From NCBI RefSeq assembly GCF_018919215.1, contig NZ_JAHLQK010000001.1, positions 900,430 to 964,429 of the forward strand: a stretch of 64,000 nt of DNA, in the 5' to 3' direction. The notes beneath the pieces are model-generated. The model did no database searches. It was not told where the DNA came from and saw only the letters and a program-made list of their open reading frames with translations. Below, piece by piece: positions 44,843 through 53,585 of the stretch; position 1 is the stretch's first letter, and the number at the start of each line of letters is the position of its first letter. The translations under genes were made by a program, and so were the position numbers. Origin of the DNA: Alkaliphilus flagellatus. Its GTDB lineage: Bacteria; Bacillota; Clostridia; Peptostreptococcales; Natronincolaceae.

Positions 44843-45277
44843 TTGGAAAAACTTAAAGCTAGGAATGGATTAGCCTATAGTGTAAATCTTGTATTTTTAG
44901 TACCTATGAATGAGAATGAATTTCAAAAATTTAATGTATTGTTTGGAAATCTAGTAAATTTTGTTGAAAAGATAAATGATGAAGGTATTATTGTACACTT
45001 TACTTTAAACATTAATGAAGAATTGAGCAAATTTGGTGAGTTTAAAGATGTTCCAAGTAAAACAGAAATTAAAAACTATATACCCCTTATTAAAGATAGC
45101 GAAGTTTTTTTAAATAGTGATATTAATTTTTTAATTAAAACAATAGAGTTGTATAGAATAAAGGAAAATTTTAATAAAAATTTAGATGTTTCTTTAATTA
45201 AATATTTAGAGGAAAAAATAAAAAAATCAATAGATAACCCATATATACAAATAAGAAATCTAAAAATTATTCCTTAA
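44843..45277 (+). CDS. Unknown protein (144 aa)
   Basis: The likely start is a TTG at 44843, 8 nt after GAGGAGG; an upstream in-frame GTG at 44822 lacks a ribosome site. The product is helical and acidic with an early hydrophobic strand (LAYSVNLVFLVPMN). No cysteine, membrane or nucleotide motif is seen and no family is recognised. It ends at a terminator (45285). Nothing in the context explains its job. Confidence 0.7.
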   Translation: MEKLKARNGLAYSVNLVFLVPMNENEFQKFNVLFGNLVNFVEKINDEGIIVHFTLNINEELSKFGEFKDVPSKTEIKNYIPLIKDSEVFLNSDINFLIKTIELYRIKENFNKNLDVSLIKYLEEKIKKSIDNPYIQIRNLKIIP

Positions 45278-45284
45278 ACAAAAT

Positions 45285-45325
45285 AAGACTTAGCACTAGA
45301 AAAAATCTAAATGCTAAGTCTTTTA
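45285..45325. terminator. Intrinsic terminator
   Basis: AAGACTTAGCA/TGCTAAGTCTT stem with a 16-nt loop, followed by TTAATC, between convergent genes. Confidence 0.75.
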
Positions 45326-45365
45326 ATCATTCTAAAATACATACAGCAGTCAATAATTATATAAT

Positions 45366-45833
45366 TTAGAAAGTATAATCAAAGCCTATACTATCCCAAT
45401 CATATTCGTCAGCTAGTTTGTTTGGTTCAATAGAGCAATCTTCACCAAATAAAATTATAGTTATGCTTATACGGACAATGATATCTGCTATATTCTCCCA
45501 ATCATTTTCGGATAAACGATTTAAATCATATCCTTTAGAAAATTCTACACCATGGACTACATCAAAGGATTGTTCTAAGTTAATATTATCTCTTAAGTAG
45601 TCCTCAAATGTGTATTCATCCATTGCTATATGGTTTATATTTACAAAATATAAATACTCATCATAGTAATTATATTTAATATTATTATATATTAAATCTT
45701 TATCCCTTAATGCCAATGCTTTGATTCCATCATTAATTTCATGAAACCAAATAGGATGAGTTATGGATTGGGCTGAATAATTTTTCTTCTTTTTCTGTGT
45801 AATATAATCGTTTAATGATATAACTTTTGCCAA
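45366..45833 (-). CDS. Unknown protein beginning MAKVISLNDY (155 aa)
   Basis: Strong acidic and aromatic composition (YNNIKYNYYDEYLYFVNIN, EDYLRDNINLEQ, ADEYDWDSIGF), with no membrane segment or known motif. The first ten residues match, with conservative changes, those of the protein at 23906-24355 (VAKIINLNDY), while the remainders differ. The ATG at 45833 follows TAGGAGGATTAC. Function unknown; the shared N-terminus could be a docking or targeting tag. Confidence 0.78.
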   Translation of the reverse strand: MAKVISLNDYITQKKKKNYSAQSITHPIWFHEINDGIKALALRDKDLIYNNIKYNYYDEYLYFVNINHIAMDEYTFEDYLRDNINLEQSFDVVHGVEFSKGYDLNRLSENDWENIADIIVRISITIILFGEDCSIEPNKLADEYDWDSIGFDYTF

Positions 45834-46029
45834 AGTAATCCTCCTAACAGCTTAAAATATCATCTTAAACTATAATACACGTTTAAAGTTTTTTTGACAA
45901 CATAATAAGCAAATAAAAATGTTTTTTATTAAATCAGATTATTCCATTAAAATATTTAGCAGGAAGTTTGTTATTAATATTGAATTATATATTATTAATT
46001 TAAACATATTCAAAAAGGAGGTTTTCATA

Positions 46030-46707
46030 TTGATTCCATTACCACTATATAATATGTCGTATTTAACTAATAAGTATAAGCATATGTCAAAGATAGAAGT
46101 GCCTAAAAAAGTTAGTGAAAAAAGTCGCATTGTTTCAAGAGGAACTCTTAATATATTTGAAGGAAAAAACTTAGAAAAATTTGTACAAATGACAATTAAA
46201 GGCTTAAATATATATCACTATGATTTTGGGATAGCTTATCCAGCTAATTCAGCGACTTACCCAGTTTTTTTATATCAGATTATTTCTGCTCCTAAGCGAG
46301 TTCTTGTTGTAGTAAACTATGCATTTTATAAAAAAGATGAAATAGATAGAATAAAAGGCTTTGATAATTTATTACAATTAGATTTAGAACATTCTGATAT
46401 GCTAATTAAAACTTTTCAGCCCCAGGATTTTTTAGTAGACGATGTTATTCCTAATGCTTTTAGTGGTTTAGTTAGAACGACAGAAATAGATAAAGCCTAT
46501 GAAAGGGTATTTAATTTATTTGAGAATTGGTATGAAGGCATAGAATTAAATATTGAATCAAAAAAAGAAGATGCAGCTGATTATAATCAATGGCTATCTA
46601 ATTTCAAAGAGAAATTTTACAGACAAGACTATGGTTTTACAGCTGCAAAAAAGTTTTTAGGTGAAAAGTGGGCTAAGGAAGTTTTTGAAAACTATCTTTT
46701 TTGTTAG
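46030..46707 (+). CDS. Ferredoxin-dependent bilin reductase-like protein (PcyA/HY2 family resemblance)
   Basis: 225 residues from a TTG at 46030, 8 nt after AAGGAGG; longer in-frame reading upstream has no ribosome site. Two regions resemble bilin reductases as I recall them. The first is KGLNIYH63 followed by a Pro-rich turn and YPVFLYQIISA, against PcyA GLDILH88...LPLFGCDIVAG. The second is the end, KKFLGEKWAKEVFENYLF, against EKAFGEAWAERYMSQVLF. The catalytic Asp105 of PcyA falls on Gln83 and Glu76 is not conserved, while the His aligns. Such enzymes reduce biliverdin-type tetrapyrroles with ferredoxin; they are unexpected in a clostridium. The alignment is from memory, so the call is provisional. 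Its 3' end overlaps the convergent gene by 35 bp. Confidence 0.5.
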   Translation: MIPLPLYNMSYLTNKYKHMSKIEVPKKVSEKSRIVSRGTLNIFEGKNLEKFVQMTIKGLNIYHYDFGIAYPANSATYPVFLYQIISAPKRVLVVVNYAFYKKDEIDRIKGFDNLLQLDLEHSDMLIKTFQPQDFLVDDVIPNAFSGLVRTTEIDKAYERVFNLFENWYEGIELNIESKKEDAADYNQWLSNFKEKFYRQDYGFTAAKKFLGEKWAKEVFENYLFC

Positions 46708-47569
46708 ATGGCACTTGATTAGACCAAATTTCTATGCCATCGCTTAATAGAATAACAGTCCCTTGAAGATCTGTACGGTAAATAAATGCACTAGCTTCTT
46801 CTAAACGTTTTATAACCTCCCTATGGGGATGCCCATAGGGGTTATCATTTCCAAGTGAAATAAGTGCAATTTCAGGGTTAACATAGTCTAAAAACTGCTT
46901 AGAAGTTGAAGTGTTACTTCCATGATGACCTATATTTAATACATTAGATCTTAAGACTGCTTTGTCATATGTATTAATTAAGTCAATTTCTGCTTCTTCC
47001 TCCATGTCTCCAGTAAATAAAAAGGACTTATCCTTGTAGTCTAGTCTAAAAACTATACTCCATAGGTTTAAATTATCTCCGTAGTCTTTTATTGGGCCTA
47101 AAAAATGTAATTTAATATTTTCATCAAATTCAATAAGTTTATTCTGTTGTGGGGCGCTAATGGTAAGTCCTTTAGACTCAATGGTAGTAAATAGTTTTTC
47201 AAATGTTGCACTAGTGTGAAGCTTTTTAGGCATAATAATTTTTTCTACTTCAAAATTTTTAATAATTTCTGATAATCCTCCTATGTGATCAGAGTGGGGA
47301 TGTGTACCTATAATCAAGTCAATTTTATTCACTTGTTTTTTAGTCAAGTAGGCTTTTACCCTTCTTCCTTCAGATTGTTCACCTGCATCTATTAAAATTG
47401 TTTTATTATTAGGTGTTATTATTAAAATACTCTCCCCTTGACCCACATCAATCATATGAATGGAGAGAACACCGGATAATGATTTCTCACAAGCGGTTAA
47501 CGTGAAGAAAACTACAAATAATAGTAAAATGAGTAGGCTAGTAAATTTAAGTTTGTTAGTAGATTTCAT
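46673..47569 (-). CDS. Secreted lipoprotein with ComEC-type metallo-beta-lactamase domain
   Basis: 298 residues from an ATG behind AAAGGAGC. A signal peptide ends in the lipobox LTAC. The catalytic domain (about 35-290) shows MIDVGQGESILI, the metal motif GTHPHSDHIGG, FTGDMEEEAE, NIGHHGSNTSTS and a final GTVILLSDG. This is the form of metallo-beta-lactamase found as the C-terminal domain of ComEC, thought to degrade the non-transported DNA strand, and as stand-alone exported proteins in clostridia. It is anchored outside the membrane. The ComEC membrane protein encoded at 50233 lacks this domain. Confidence 0.92.
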   Translation of the reverse strand: MKSTNKLKFTSLLILLLFVVFFTLTACEKSLSGVLSIHMIDVGQGESILIITPNNKTILIDAGEQSEGRRVKAYLTKKQVNKIDLIIGTHPHSDHIGGLSEIIKNFEVEKIIMPKKLHTSATFEKLFTTIESKGLTISAPQQNKLIEFDENIKLHFLGPIKDYGDNLNLWSIVFRLDYKDKSFLFTGDMEEEAEIDLINTYDKAVLRSNVLNIGHHGSNTSTSKQFLDYVNPEIALISLGNDNPYGHPHREVIKRLEEASAFIYRTDLQGTVILLSDGIEIWSNQVPSNKKDSFQKLP

Positions 47570-47747
47570 GCAAGGGCTCCTTTCTTCTTTTATTAAATTT
47601 AAGGTATACTTAGTATCCATACTATCATAATACACAATTATGCCAATACTGGAAACAGTGTACTGTTGTTTGTTATATAAGCAGGAAAAAAGATAACAAT
47701 ATAGAAGTAGCCTTTAAAGAAATAACTTCGAAAATAGAGGTGATTAA

Positions 47748-48377
47748 ATGGATTTCTATGTTCTAGCTAAATGTGTTGATTCTGAAAAAGGAGATATTAT
47801 TATTGATTTATCAGATAAGGTAATCAAAATATACAAAGCTCTTTATCAGTTGAAGGAAGATCAAGAATATCAAATAAATGAAGATGTATTAACAGCTACA
47901 AATTACTTTCAGTGGGATGTAATTAAAAGCTATGAACTTGCTTTTGGCAGAGGGCAAAATGTTAATAAAAATGGATTTCGCTTTTTATCTATTAATGAAA
48001 GAGATAGTGTTAGAATTGATAACAATGGATTACTTTATATAAACAATCTTTTTTTTGGAAAGTTTGTAAATAAAAAAGAAGTAGATTTTTTTCAAAGCGA
48101 AGGTGTTCACAAATTTAAATTGAAATTAGAGTCTTCGAAAAAAGAAGGTATTAAATTATTAGTTAAAGGGAAAAAGATATATCGTATTTTTACTAGGAGT
48201 AAATTAAAAAGTTTACAGGAAGATCTTTTATACGGACAAAATCTTTTGGAATTAATAGAAGAGAAGCCTATTGTTGATGTAAAAAAACAGATGGATAGGA
48301 TTGAAGCTGACTTAAAGCAAGCGAAGGACTTAATACTAAGAGCTATTGATACATTGACAGAAATAAAAAGGAATTAG
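47748..48377 (+). CDS. Unknown protein with C-terminal coiled coil (209 aa)
   Basis: The N-terminal ~150 residues are mixed beta and helix with many charged/aromatic residues (DIIIDLSDKVIKIYKALYQL, FGRGQNVNKNGFRFLSINER, VRIDNNGLLYINNLFFGKFV). The last ~50 are a likely coiled coil (VDVKKQMDRIEADLKQAKDL). No membrane segment. The ATG follows AGAGGTG. I do not recognise a family. It stands between two stretches on different strands, and nothing nearby suggests a role. Confidence 0.78.
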   Translation: MDFYVLAKCVDSEKGDIIIDLSDKVIKIYKALYQLKEDQEYQINEDVLTATNYFQWDVIKSYELAFGRGQNVNKNGFRFLSINERDSVRIDNNGLLYINNLFFGKFVNKKEVDFFQSEGVHKFKLKLESSKKEGIKLLVKGKKIYRIFTRSKLKSLQEDLLYGQNLLELIEEKPIVDVKKQMDRIEADLKQAKDLILRAIDTLTEIKRN

Positions 48378-48495
48378 GCAATTATGCTCACTCTTTGTTT
48401 ATAGATTAACTTCATTCTTATACAGGTTAACAAATTGTATTAAGTATAGTAAAATATAAAGTGAGTATTGATTGATCCTGAAAGTGGTGATAGGA

Positions 48496-49776
48496 ATGAA
48501 GTTGAATATATTCTTTGCAAGTAATATAGAGAGAATTGAATTTTTAAATAAACAATTAAATATTAAACAAATAAATAATACTGACAATCAAATTTTATTT
48601 TCCGAAATAGATGGATTGAATAGTTTAAAATTTAAAAATAACTTTGGAAAAATTCCAGGATATTGGATAGAAGCAGATTTTAGTAAAACTAAAAATGGCA
48701 AGGAATTATATGCTCGTTTAATGAGCATAGTTCCTGCTGATAAACGAAATAACAATGTTTTTTATCCTATAACGAATAATTTATCTTTAAGAGAACTACA
48801 TATTGGTTGGACCAATAAATATAATTTTTCCATAAAAGATTCATGTAAAGATAAATGGAGCTTGTTTTTTAAAGAGTTGAAAAGTCATATGAAATATGAA
48901 CGTATGGATATTGTGTTTTCAGGATTAAATTTAGCACTAAAATATAATCCGTTTTTTTTAAAAAAGTATAGACGGTATTATCTATTCGAAGAATTAGCCT
49001 ACTACTATGAAGAAGAAGGAAACTTAACAAAAGCAATTAAATGTTTACGGTTACAAGGTATGTTGAATCCAAAATCAATAGAACCCTATTTAAATATGAG
49101 TAGTTTTTATATTATCAATGGTTTAGAGGAAGATGCTATTCAAGTATGTAAAGAAGGTTTGAAGAAAAGTCCACAAGATCAATATTTAATAAGTAATCTG
49201 ATTATTGCACTTAGTAATATAGGAAACCATAGTTTTGCTCTTATATTTCTAAGAAAAGCATTAGAAAATGACAATGAAAATAAATTACTCTGGAAACTAA
49301 TGGGCAATATATATTATGAAATTGAGAATAACAAAGATGCTATTAAGTGTTATAAAATGGCATTAAGTATAAAACAAGATAATGATGAGGATATGCCTGG
49401 TTTTTATGCTGACCTATATAGTGCTATTGGAGCTTGTTATTTCGAGGAAGAAAAATATGATGATGCGGTTAAATATTATAAGAAGGTATTAATCTATAAT
49501 AGGAATGATACATATACACTTCTAAGCCTTTCTCAAATCTATTTCTATTACTTAAAGGATATGGAGATTGCTTTTAAATATACTAAATTACTGGTAGATC
49601 AAGTTCCAGATAGTGGGTTTGGTCAATATCAATTAGGGCTTATATATTTTGATCAGGGCAACTTCGAAAAATCTAGATGGCACCTATACAAGGCTCGTCG
49701 TTTAATGCCTAATTATGGACCTGTCCACGATGCCATTGATATACTAAAAAAAAGTAGCAATTTAGCTAAATACTAA
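48496..49776 (+). CDS. TPR-repeat protein (426 aa)
   Basis: The first ~110 residues are a unique domain (LNIFFASNIERIEFLNKQLN...). From about 165 on there are at least six tetratricopeptide-like units, for example ALKYNPFFLKKYRRYYLFEE, AIKCLRLQGMLNPKSIEPYL, AIQVCKEGLKKSPQDQYLIS, AIKCYKMALSIKQDN, AVKYYKKVLIYNRNDTYTLL and YQLGLIYFDQGNFEKSRWHL. It is a scaffold for protein contacts; the partner is unknown. The ATG at 48496 has a weak site (GGTGATAGGA); an upstream TTG at 48472 is possible. Confidence 0.85.
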   Translation: MKLNIFFASNIERIEFLNKQLNIKQINNTDNQILFSEIDGLNSLKFKNNFGKIPGYWIEADFSKTKNGKELYARLMSIVPADKRNNNVFYPITNNLSLRELHIGWTNKYNFSIKDSCKDKWSLFFKELKSHMKYERMDIVFSGLNLALKYNPFFLKKYRRYYLFEELAYYYEEEGNLTKAIKCLRLQGMLNPKSIEPYLNMSSFYIINGLEEDAIQVCKEGLKKSPQDQYLISNLIIALSNIGNHSFALIFLRKALENDNENKLLWKLMGNIYYEIENNKDAIKCYKMALSIKQDNDEDMPGFYADLYSAIGACYFEEEKYDDAVKYYKKVLIYNRNDTYTLLSLSQIYFYYLKDMEIAFKYTKLLVDQVPDSGFGQYQLGLIYFDQGNFEKSRWHLYKARRLMPNYGPVHDAIDILKKSSNLAKY

Positions 49777-49862
49777 ATTAAATTTAATTTAATATATTTT
49801 TTCAATAAGGTAAAAATAATAAGGATCCCATTAATAATAATTTAAAGAGAGGTGGAGATCCT

Positions 49863-50147
49863 TTGTTAAATAGAATATTAGATAGGAGAGTAAGAAAAGA
49901 TAAAGGATATGACTTATATTTAGAGATACCTGAAAGTGAGTATTTTAACTTCTATGAAGATGTTACAGAAGATGATGCACGTAATATTTTAGATTTATTT
50001 TTAGAGTATCATCATGATGATGGAAGGCCACAAAATGTAAAGATTAACTATGATAAAAATAATAATAGTATTAATATAAGAGCAGCTTTAAACTATGAAG
50101 CAAATGATCATACAGATCCTAGAATTATACCTGACTATTTAAGGTAA
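49863..50147 (+). CDS. Small acidic protein of unknown function (94 aa)
   Basis: TTG start at 49863 after GAGGTGGAGATCC. The protein is acidic with short beta stretches (YDLYLEIPESEYFNFYEDVT, VKINYDKNNNSINIRAALNY). No motif is recognised. AAGGATC (49821-49827) can pair with GATCCTT (49857-49863), which would enclose the ribosome site in a loop. It may be co-transcribed with the comEC-like gene 85 bp downstream. Confidence 0.75.
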   Translation: MLNRILDRRVRKDKGYDLYLEIPESEYFNFYEDVTEDDARNILDLFLEYHHDDGRPQNVKINYDKNNNSINIRAALNYEANDHTDPRIIPDYLR

Positions 50148-50232
50148 AAAGTATAATTCTTATAAAATCTAAAATGTTAAGAGGGAATTTAATGTAAGTA
50201 GAGAAAATACATAAAGATAAGGAGGGATTAAA

Positions 50233-51762
50233 TTGAAACGACCCTTTATCTCTTTATGTATTTCTCTTTTAATCGGAATTGTAGGGGCCTATTTATTAAA
50301 CTATTCTATTTCTATATATTATGTACTATATGCTACTATAATAGCTTTAGTAGTGCTTTTGTTTTATGAAAGGGTATTTGCAATTTTTATTTTATTAACA
50401 GTTGTTACTTTAGGAGCATATCTTTATGGACAAAGTATAGCAGGAGATATACTATTAAATTCTGCCACTTTCAATACCTTAATAAATGTGAAGGTTTTAA
50501 AAGAAGGTTCTGTTAAAAAGGGTTTTAGTGAATATGAAGTAGAAATACTAAGTTTATCTACAGATAAAATAAACAAAAATGTTAAGGTGAATAAAAATGC
50601 ACAATTAAAAATATATCAGTCTTCAGCAAATGAATCTGTACTTAAAGTAGACGATATAATTGAAATTGACCATACAAGAGTTATTAAGCTACTGCAGAAT
50701 ATGAGTGTTAGTAAGCCAAATAGTTATGAACTTTTTTTAAACAGTAAAGGTATTGAGTACATATTAGAAGTAAACTCTGAAAATATAAAAATTAATAGTA
50801 ATTCATATTGTAAACCTATAGGTATAAGACATATAAGTTATAGAACGAAAATTTATTTGGAAGATTTCTTAAATAGTACTTTAGATTTTGAAAATAGTAA
50901 TATATTAAAAAGTATTGTTTTTGGTAATCAAGGATACTTATCAAAGGATAAACTTAATGCATTTTCTAAAACTGGAACAGCACATATAATGGCTGTTTCA
51001 GGACTACATGTTGGATTAATAGTGATAGTAGTAGATAGATTTTTAAAATTAATAAAGATTGCCAGGAATAATAGACTATATTTTATTGTTGCCATTTTAA
51101 TTTTTTACGCATACATGGTTTATTTTCCTGTATCTATAGTAAGGGCAGGAATTATGTACATTTTATATGTTATTGCATATTTTTTACAAAGAAGGTATGA
51201 CGGTATAAACGCTTTATTTTTTATTGCTTTTATATTGTTAATTTATCGACCAATGACTATTTTCTCTATTTCTTTTCAATTATCTTTTATTGCTACTTTA
51301 AGTATCTTATTATTAAACCCTATTTTAAATGAAAAACTAAGCAAAAAGATAGGGTTTGTAGGCACATTACTATCAGTTACATTAGCAGCTCAAATAGGAA
51401 CTTTACCTATTATGGCATATCATTTTAAACAAATATCAATAATATCATTATTAACGAACCTCCTAATTGTACCTATATTAGGTCCTATGCTATCGATAGT
51501 ATTTGTAAGTGTTTTATTTGGAATTACATCATTTAGGCTAGGTTATTTAATAAATCAAATAACTAATCAGCTTTTAAATTATATAAATTGGATTTCTACA
51601 AAATGTGCTATAATACCCTATGGAAGTTTCGAAATTAATGAAGTGAAATTTACATATATATTTGGATACTATATAATACTTGCAATTATTTATTTTATAT
51701 ATAAACAAAAAGAAAAGAGCAATTTTAAGGAAGAAGGGTTAGTGAATACATATGAGTTATAA
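50233..51762 (+). CDS. comEC: ComEC/Rec2-type DNA uptake channel, membrane part only
   Basis: 509 residues from a TTG behind AAGGAGGG. An N-terminal region with membrane segments and a DUF4131-like soluble part precedes the Competence domain (~210-480), which shows SKTGTAHIMAVSGLHVGLIV and about ten further membrane helices. Bacillus ComEC has an added C-terminal metallo-beta-lactamase domain; this protein stops before it. A lipoprotein with exactly that domain is encoded at 46673-47569. It would transport single-stranded DNA into the cell, though no other late-competence gene is in the window. It overlaps holA by 11 bp. Confidence 0.94.
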   Translation: MKRPFISLCISLLIGIVGAYLLNYSISIYYVLYATIIALVVLLFYERVFAIFILLTVVTLGAYLYGQSIAGDILLNSATFNTLINVKVLKEGSVKKGFSEYEVEILSLSTDKINKNVKVNKNAQLKIYQSSANESVLKVDDIIEIDHTRVIKLLQNMSVSKPNSYELFLNSKGIEYILEVNSENIKINSNSYCKPIGIRHISYRTKIYLEDFLNSTLDFENSNILKSIVFGNQGYLSKDKLNAFSKTGTAHIMAVSGLHVGLIVIVVDRFLKLIKIARNNRLYFIVAILIFYAYMVYFPVSIVRAGIMYILYVIAYFLQRRYDGINALFFIAFILLIYRPMTIFSISFQLSFIATLSILLLNPILNEKLSKKIGFVGTLLSVTLAAQIGTLPIMAYHFKQISIISLLTNLLIVPILGPMLSIVFVSVLFGITSFRLGYLINQITNQLLNYINWISTKCAIIPYGSFEINEVKFTYIFGYYIILAIIYFIYKQKEKSNFKEEGLVNTYEL

Positions 51763-52786
51763 AGAAATAATGAATTCTATTAAAAAGGATGAAATTAAAA
51801 ATATATATTTATTTTATGGTGAGGAAATTTATTTAATTAATAATGCCTTGGAAGCATTGAAAGAAAGAATAGTTGATCCTAGTTTCGAACAGCTTAACTT
51901 TACAATTCTTGAAGGTAAAGAAATCAGTGTTGAAAAAATAGTAGATGCATGTGAAACACTGCCATTTATGGCAGAAAAAAAATTGATATATGTAAATGGC
52001 TTGGATATTTTTCAAGGAAGGTCTAAGATTTTCTCTGAAGAACAGGAAAAATATATTACTGAGTATATTAAACAAATACCTAAAAGCACAACTATTGTTT
52101 TTTATGGTGTTTCATCTGTGGATACTAGAAGAAAAATTGTAAAAGAAATTAAAAAATATGGTGATATAGTAGAGTTCGCAAAACTTAGCGAAGAAGAATT
52201 TAATAGGTGGATTAAAAAGATATTTAAAACCTATGGTAAATCTATAGGAACTAAGGAGATAGCATGCCTTAAGGGCAATCTGGATTACTTAGGTAGAAAT
52301 GCATCTCAAAGTCTGTTGGATGTAGAAAATGAAATAAAAAAAGTCATATCATTTATGGGAAAAGAAACAGAACTTCAAGAGATTCACATAGAAAAAATAT
52401 TAAGCTCAAGTTTTCAAAATGATATATTTAAGCTATTAGATTCCATTGAAAAGCGTAATGCTTCTGAGTCTATTAAAAGATTAAACTATATATTGGAAGA
52501 TGGAGAGCCTACTTTAAAAATATTAACTACATTAGGAAATCAAATTAAAAATATACTTTCGGCGAAGCTATTACTGGAAGAAGGTTACTCTAGTAAGATG
52601 ATAGCATCTAAATTAGGTATACATCCATTTGTAGCATCTAAGTGTGCCACACAAAGCAAACAATTTACTATAGAAGGTATAAAGAAGCTTTTAAATAAGT
52701 TTTTGGAAGCAGATATAATGATTAAAACAGGAAAGATAGATGAAAAAATGATTGTAGAAATGTTGGTTATGGAAATGTCTAAATAA
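51752..52786 (+). CDS. holA: DNA polymerase III delta subunit (clamp loader)
   Basis: 344 residues; a start ATG inside the end of the comEC-like gene follows GGGTTAGTG. HolA features: the N-terminal NIYLFYGEEIYLINNALEAL, the LPFMAEKKLIYVNGLD strand, the central TTIVFYGVSSVDTRRKIVKE region and the helical C-terminus YILEDGEPTLKILTTLGNQI. It opens the sliding clamp as part of the loader. Gene order comEC-holA-rpsT is normal for Firmicutes. Confidence 0.95.
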   Translation: MSYKEIMNSIKKDEIKNIYLFYGEEIYLINNALEALKERIVDPSFEQLNFTILEGKEISVEKIVDACETLPFMAEKKLIYVNGLDIFQGRSKIFSEEQEKYITEYIKQIPKSTTIVFYGVSSVDTRRKIVKEIKKYGDIVEFAKLSEEEFNRWIKKIFKTYGKSIGTKEIACLKGNLDYLGRNASQSLLDVENEIKKVISFMGKETELQEIHIEKILSSSFQNDIFKLLDSIEKRNASESIKRLNYILEDGEPTLKILTTLGNQIKNILSAKLLLEEGYSSKMIASKLGIHPFVASKCATQSKQFTIEGIKKLLNKFLEADIMIKTGKIDEKMIVEMLVMEMSK

Positions 52787-52799
52787 TCTAATGAAAGCA

Positions 52800-52833
52800 A
52801 AAAAGCGTACATTTGTACGCTTGGTTTTTTTAT
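52800..52833 (+). terminator. Intrinsic terminator after holA
   Basis: AAAGCGTAC/GTACGCTT stem with an ATTT-type loop, followed by GGTTTTTTTATTT. Confidence 0.88.
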
Positions 52834-52878
52834 TTGCAAACACTAAGACACGGTTTTTATCAGATAATTAAGGGGCTA

Positions 52879-53142
52879 TTATATTGCTTTGTTTAGCTTT
52901 TGAGCAAGTCTAGAAACTTTTCTTGACGCCTTAGCCTTATGAATAGTTCCTTTAGCAGCAGCTTGATGAAGTTTTTTCTCAACAAGTCTTAATCTTGTTT
53001 TTGCTTCTTCATAGTTTTCAGCGGCTAAAGCTTCTTCAAATCTTCTGATTGCAGTCTTAAGTTGTGATTTGATCATTCTATTTTGTGCTGTTTTCTTAGC
53101 AATAACTAAAATTCTTTTTTGTGCAGATTTGATATTTGCCAA
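52879..53142 (-). CDS. rpsT: 30S ribosomal protein S20
   Basis: 87 residues from a TTG at 53142 behind GGGGGTGAAC; an upstream ATG gives ten extra residues with no homologous role. The start reads LANIKSAQKRILVIAKKTAQ, then the Arg/Lys/Ala-rich helices of S20, which binds 16S rRNA near helix 44 and helix 9. It is transcribed opposite to its neighbours, a common situation for rpsT. The rest of the ~440-bp upstream gap is described separately. Confidence 0.97.
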   Translation of the reverse strand: MANIKSAQKRILVIAKKTAQNRMIKSQLKTAIRRFEEALAAENYEEAKTRLRLVEKKLHQAAAKGTIHKAKASRKVSRLAQKLNKAI

Positions 53143-53585
53143 CGTGTTCACCCCCTTGTGTGTCATTAACACATGTAATTTTATCAGAAAACCATATAGA
53201 ATGCAATAGAAAAATTCGTCTAATGCTATTACATTGATTCATAGCCCACTTAAAATTATTCTATTGCTATGCAATACTTTATGTTGCACTGAATTTAAAG
53301 CTTAAGCTTTAAAATTCAAGTGCTTAAAATATTACTAGTATTTTATTTCTATAAAAGTCATCAATAATAAAAAGAAATATACTCTCTTGGAGTATAAATA
53401 ATAAATTTATATTTAATTTATTAACATGAACCAATTAAAATATACATTATTCGATTACTAAAAACATTGTATTATAAATTTTTAGTAATGTATATTTAGA
53501 AGTTTTACAATAATTATTGTAAATTTACAGATAATAAGTATTAAGCTAAGTATATGATTATAATTTATGTAAAGAAGGTGGAAAT
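53143..53585. other. Structured 443-bp intergenic region between rpsT and gpr
   Basis: No reading frame, but three dyads: a long bulged palindrome around AAAGCTTAAGCTTT (53287-53324), a hairpin TATACTC/GAGTATA (53378-53396) and a 58-nt bulged stem-loop (53439-53496; AATATACA/TGTATATT and TTACTAAAAA/TTTTTAGTAA). They may include promoters and leader structures for divergent rpsT and gpr. No named RNA family is recognised. Confidence 0.5.
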
